Virus record (IMG/VR): IMGVR_UViG_3300028388_002446
Location: 1-21,180 of that record
Length of the DNA: 21,180 nt
Direction: 5' to 3' (one strand)
Source: a virus
Shown: one piece after another, positions 20,820 to 21,180 of the stretch
How positions within the stretch are numbered: position 1 is the first letter of the stretch
Layout: every line of letters begins with the position of its first letter
Translations under genes and position numbers: made by a program
Notes under the pieces: generated by a model
Databases searched by the model: none
What the model saw: only the letters and a program-made list of their open reading frames with translations
What the model was told of the DNA's origin: nothing

Positions 20820-21158
20820 GTGGATCGGTTTGCAAAGCTCACAGGGTCAGCGACTACGCTGGCCCTGCGGGCGTTTATCCGGCCGCTGATTACTCCGCTG
20901 GTCATTATCGCCGCACACAACGGGTGGATACCGGCTTCGGCCAGTAAGTCCGCCACGGAAGCGGCGGCACTGGGGCTGTCCGTTTTGGTTGTTGTGGCAT
21001 GGGAGCTGTTTGATGGAATTCGTGATCGACGCGCTGCTGAACAATCAGATCGTTCAGGGTCTGGTGGCGGGCCTAGTGGGCCTGATGGCGTGGTGGGGCA
21101 AGGGCCTGCTGGCTCGCCGCAAGGGTCGCAAGCAGGCCAGAGAGGAGGCGAGGGATGA
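20820..21158 (+). CDS. small membrane protein, possible holin
   Basis: GTG 20820 starts a 112-residue frame. Two hydrophobic segments (RPLITPLVIIAAHNGWIP, about 21-38, and AAALGLSVLVVVAWELF, about 48-64) flank a short turn, then RDRRAAEQ and a low-complexity Gly/Ser/Pro tail to TGA 21156. The layout fits small class II holin-like or other phage membrane proteins. The last 146 bases overlap the next gene in another frame, so the glycine-rich tail may be incidental. The ribosome binding site is weak. Confidence 0.5.
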   Translation: MDRFAKLTGSATTLALRAFIRPLITPLVIIAAHNGWIPASASKSATEAAALGLSVLVVVAWELFDGIRDRRAAEQSDRSGSGGGPSGPDGVVGQGPAGSPQGSQAGQRGGEG

Positions 21159-21180
21159 CGATGTTGCCGCCGCCCTTGAG
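21013..21180 (+). CDS. small membrane protein, runs off the window (partial)
   Basis: ATG 21013 has GGAG at 21001-21004, eight bases upstream. It reads MEFVIDALLNNQIVQGLVAG, a hydrophobic helix through LMAWW, then a lysine/arginine-rich stretch (KGLLARRKGRKQAREEARDD) that continues past the end. This resembles N-terminal-anchored phage proteins with a charged cytoplasmic helix that follow small holin-like genes. It overlaps the gene at 20820 by 146 bases. Confidence 0.6.
   Translation, partial: MEFVIDALLNNQIVQGLVAGLVGLMAWWGKGLLARRKGRKQAREEARDDDVAAALE

Overview
The window is 21,180 bases of a tailed double-stranded DNA phage or prophage (Caudoviricetes). All genes lie on the + strand, most are packed head to tail with ATGA, TGATG or longer overlaps, and strong AGGAG-type ribosome binding sites are common. 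Composition is GC-rich (roughly high fifties by eye), and the spread of phage families (DUF4055 portal, Mu F-like minor head protein, family A polymerase) suggests a Gram-negative, probably proteobacterial, host. I cannot name the host or a close relative from sequence alone. No tRNA, CRISPR array, integrase, tail or lysin gene is visible.

Layout. (1) 1-7,138: early or accessory region. It holds a Rossmann-fold methyltransferase-like protein, a small gene with an apparent frameshift ended by a strong terminator, an SNF2-family helicase with intact motifs, and about sixteen small, mostly unrecognised genes. Among these are three small membrane proteins, one with an exosortase-like C-terminus, a nucleotidyltransferase-fold protein and an XRE-type repressor. 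(2) 7,213-13,338: replication module. It holds a probable single-stranded DNA-binding protein closed by a terminator, an archaeo-eukaryotic-type primase in two reading frames, a small winged-helix protein, a UvrD-like helicase, a family A DNA polymerase and a PD-(D/E)xK nuclease. (3) 13,339-13,578: a non-coding gap with 9-bp iterated repeats, an A6T6 block and hairpins, a candidate origin or operator region. (4) 13,579-21,180: a ParB-like/DUF4417 fusion, small and large terminase, portal, minor head protein, a sulfotransferase, a tiny lipoprotein and several small genes; the last gene runs off the end.

Working together: primase, polymerase, helicases, nuclease and DNA-binding protein would copy the genome; terminase and portal would package it into a head started by the portal and Mu F-like protein. 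The small early genes probably act on the host or on expression.

The most striking observation is that three neighbouring replication genes each lack a conserved block. The primase seems to lose the segment between its catalytic core and its zinc motif. The UvrD-like helicase lacks the Walker A region. The polymerase goes straight from the GTVTGRLS motif to QIEPR, losing the block that contains the catalytic aspartate of motif A. The SNF2 helicase and packaging genes look whole. This may be a decaying prophage, a phage relying on host enzymes, or an assembly artefact; read-level checks would decide. Other points of interest are a polymerase with leucine at the E. coli Phe762 position, a VPLPG-type sorting-like tail, a 5' leader hairpin hiding a ribosome binding site, and a sulfotransferase inside the head operon.
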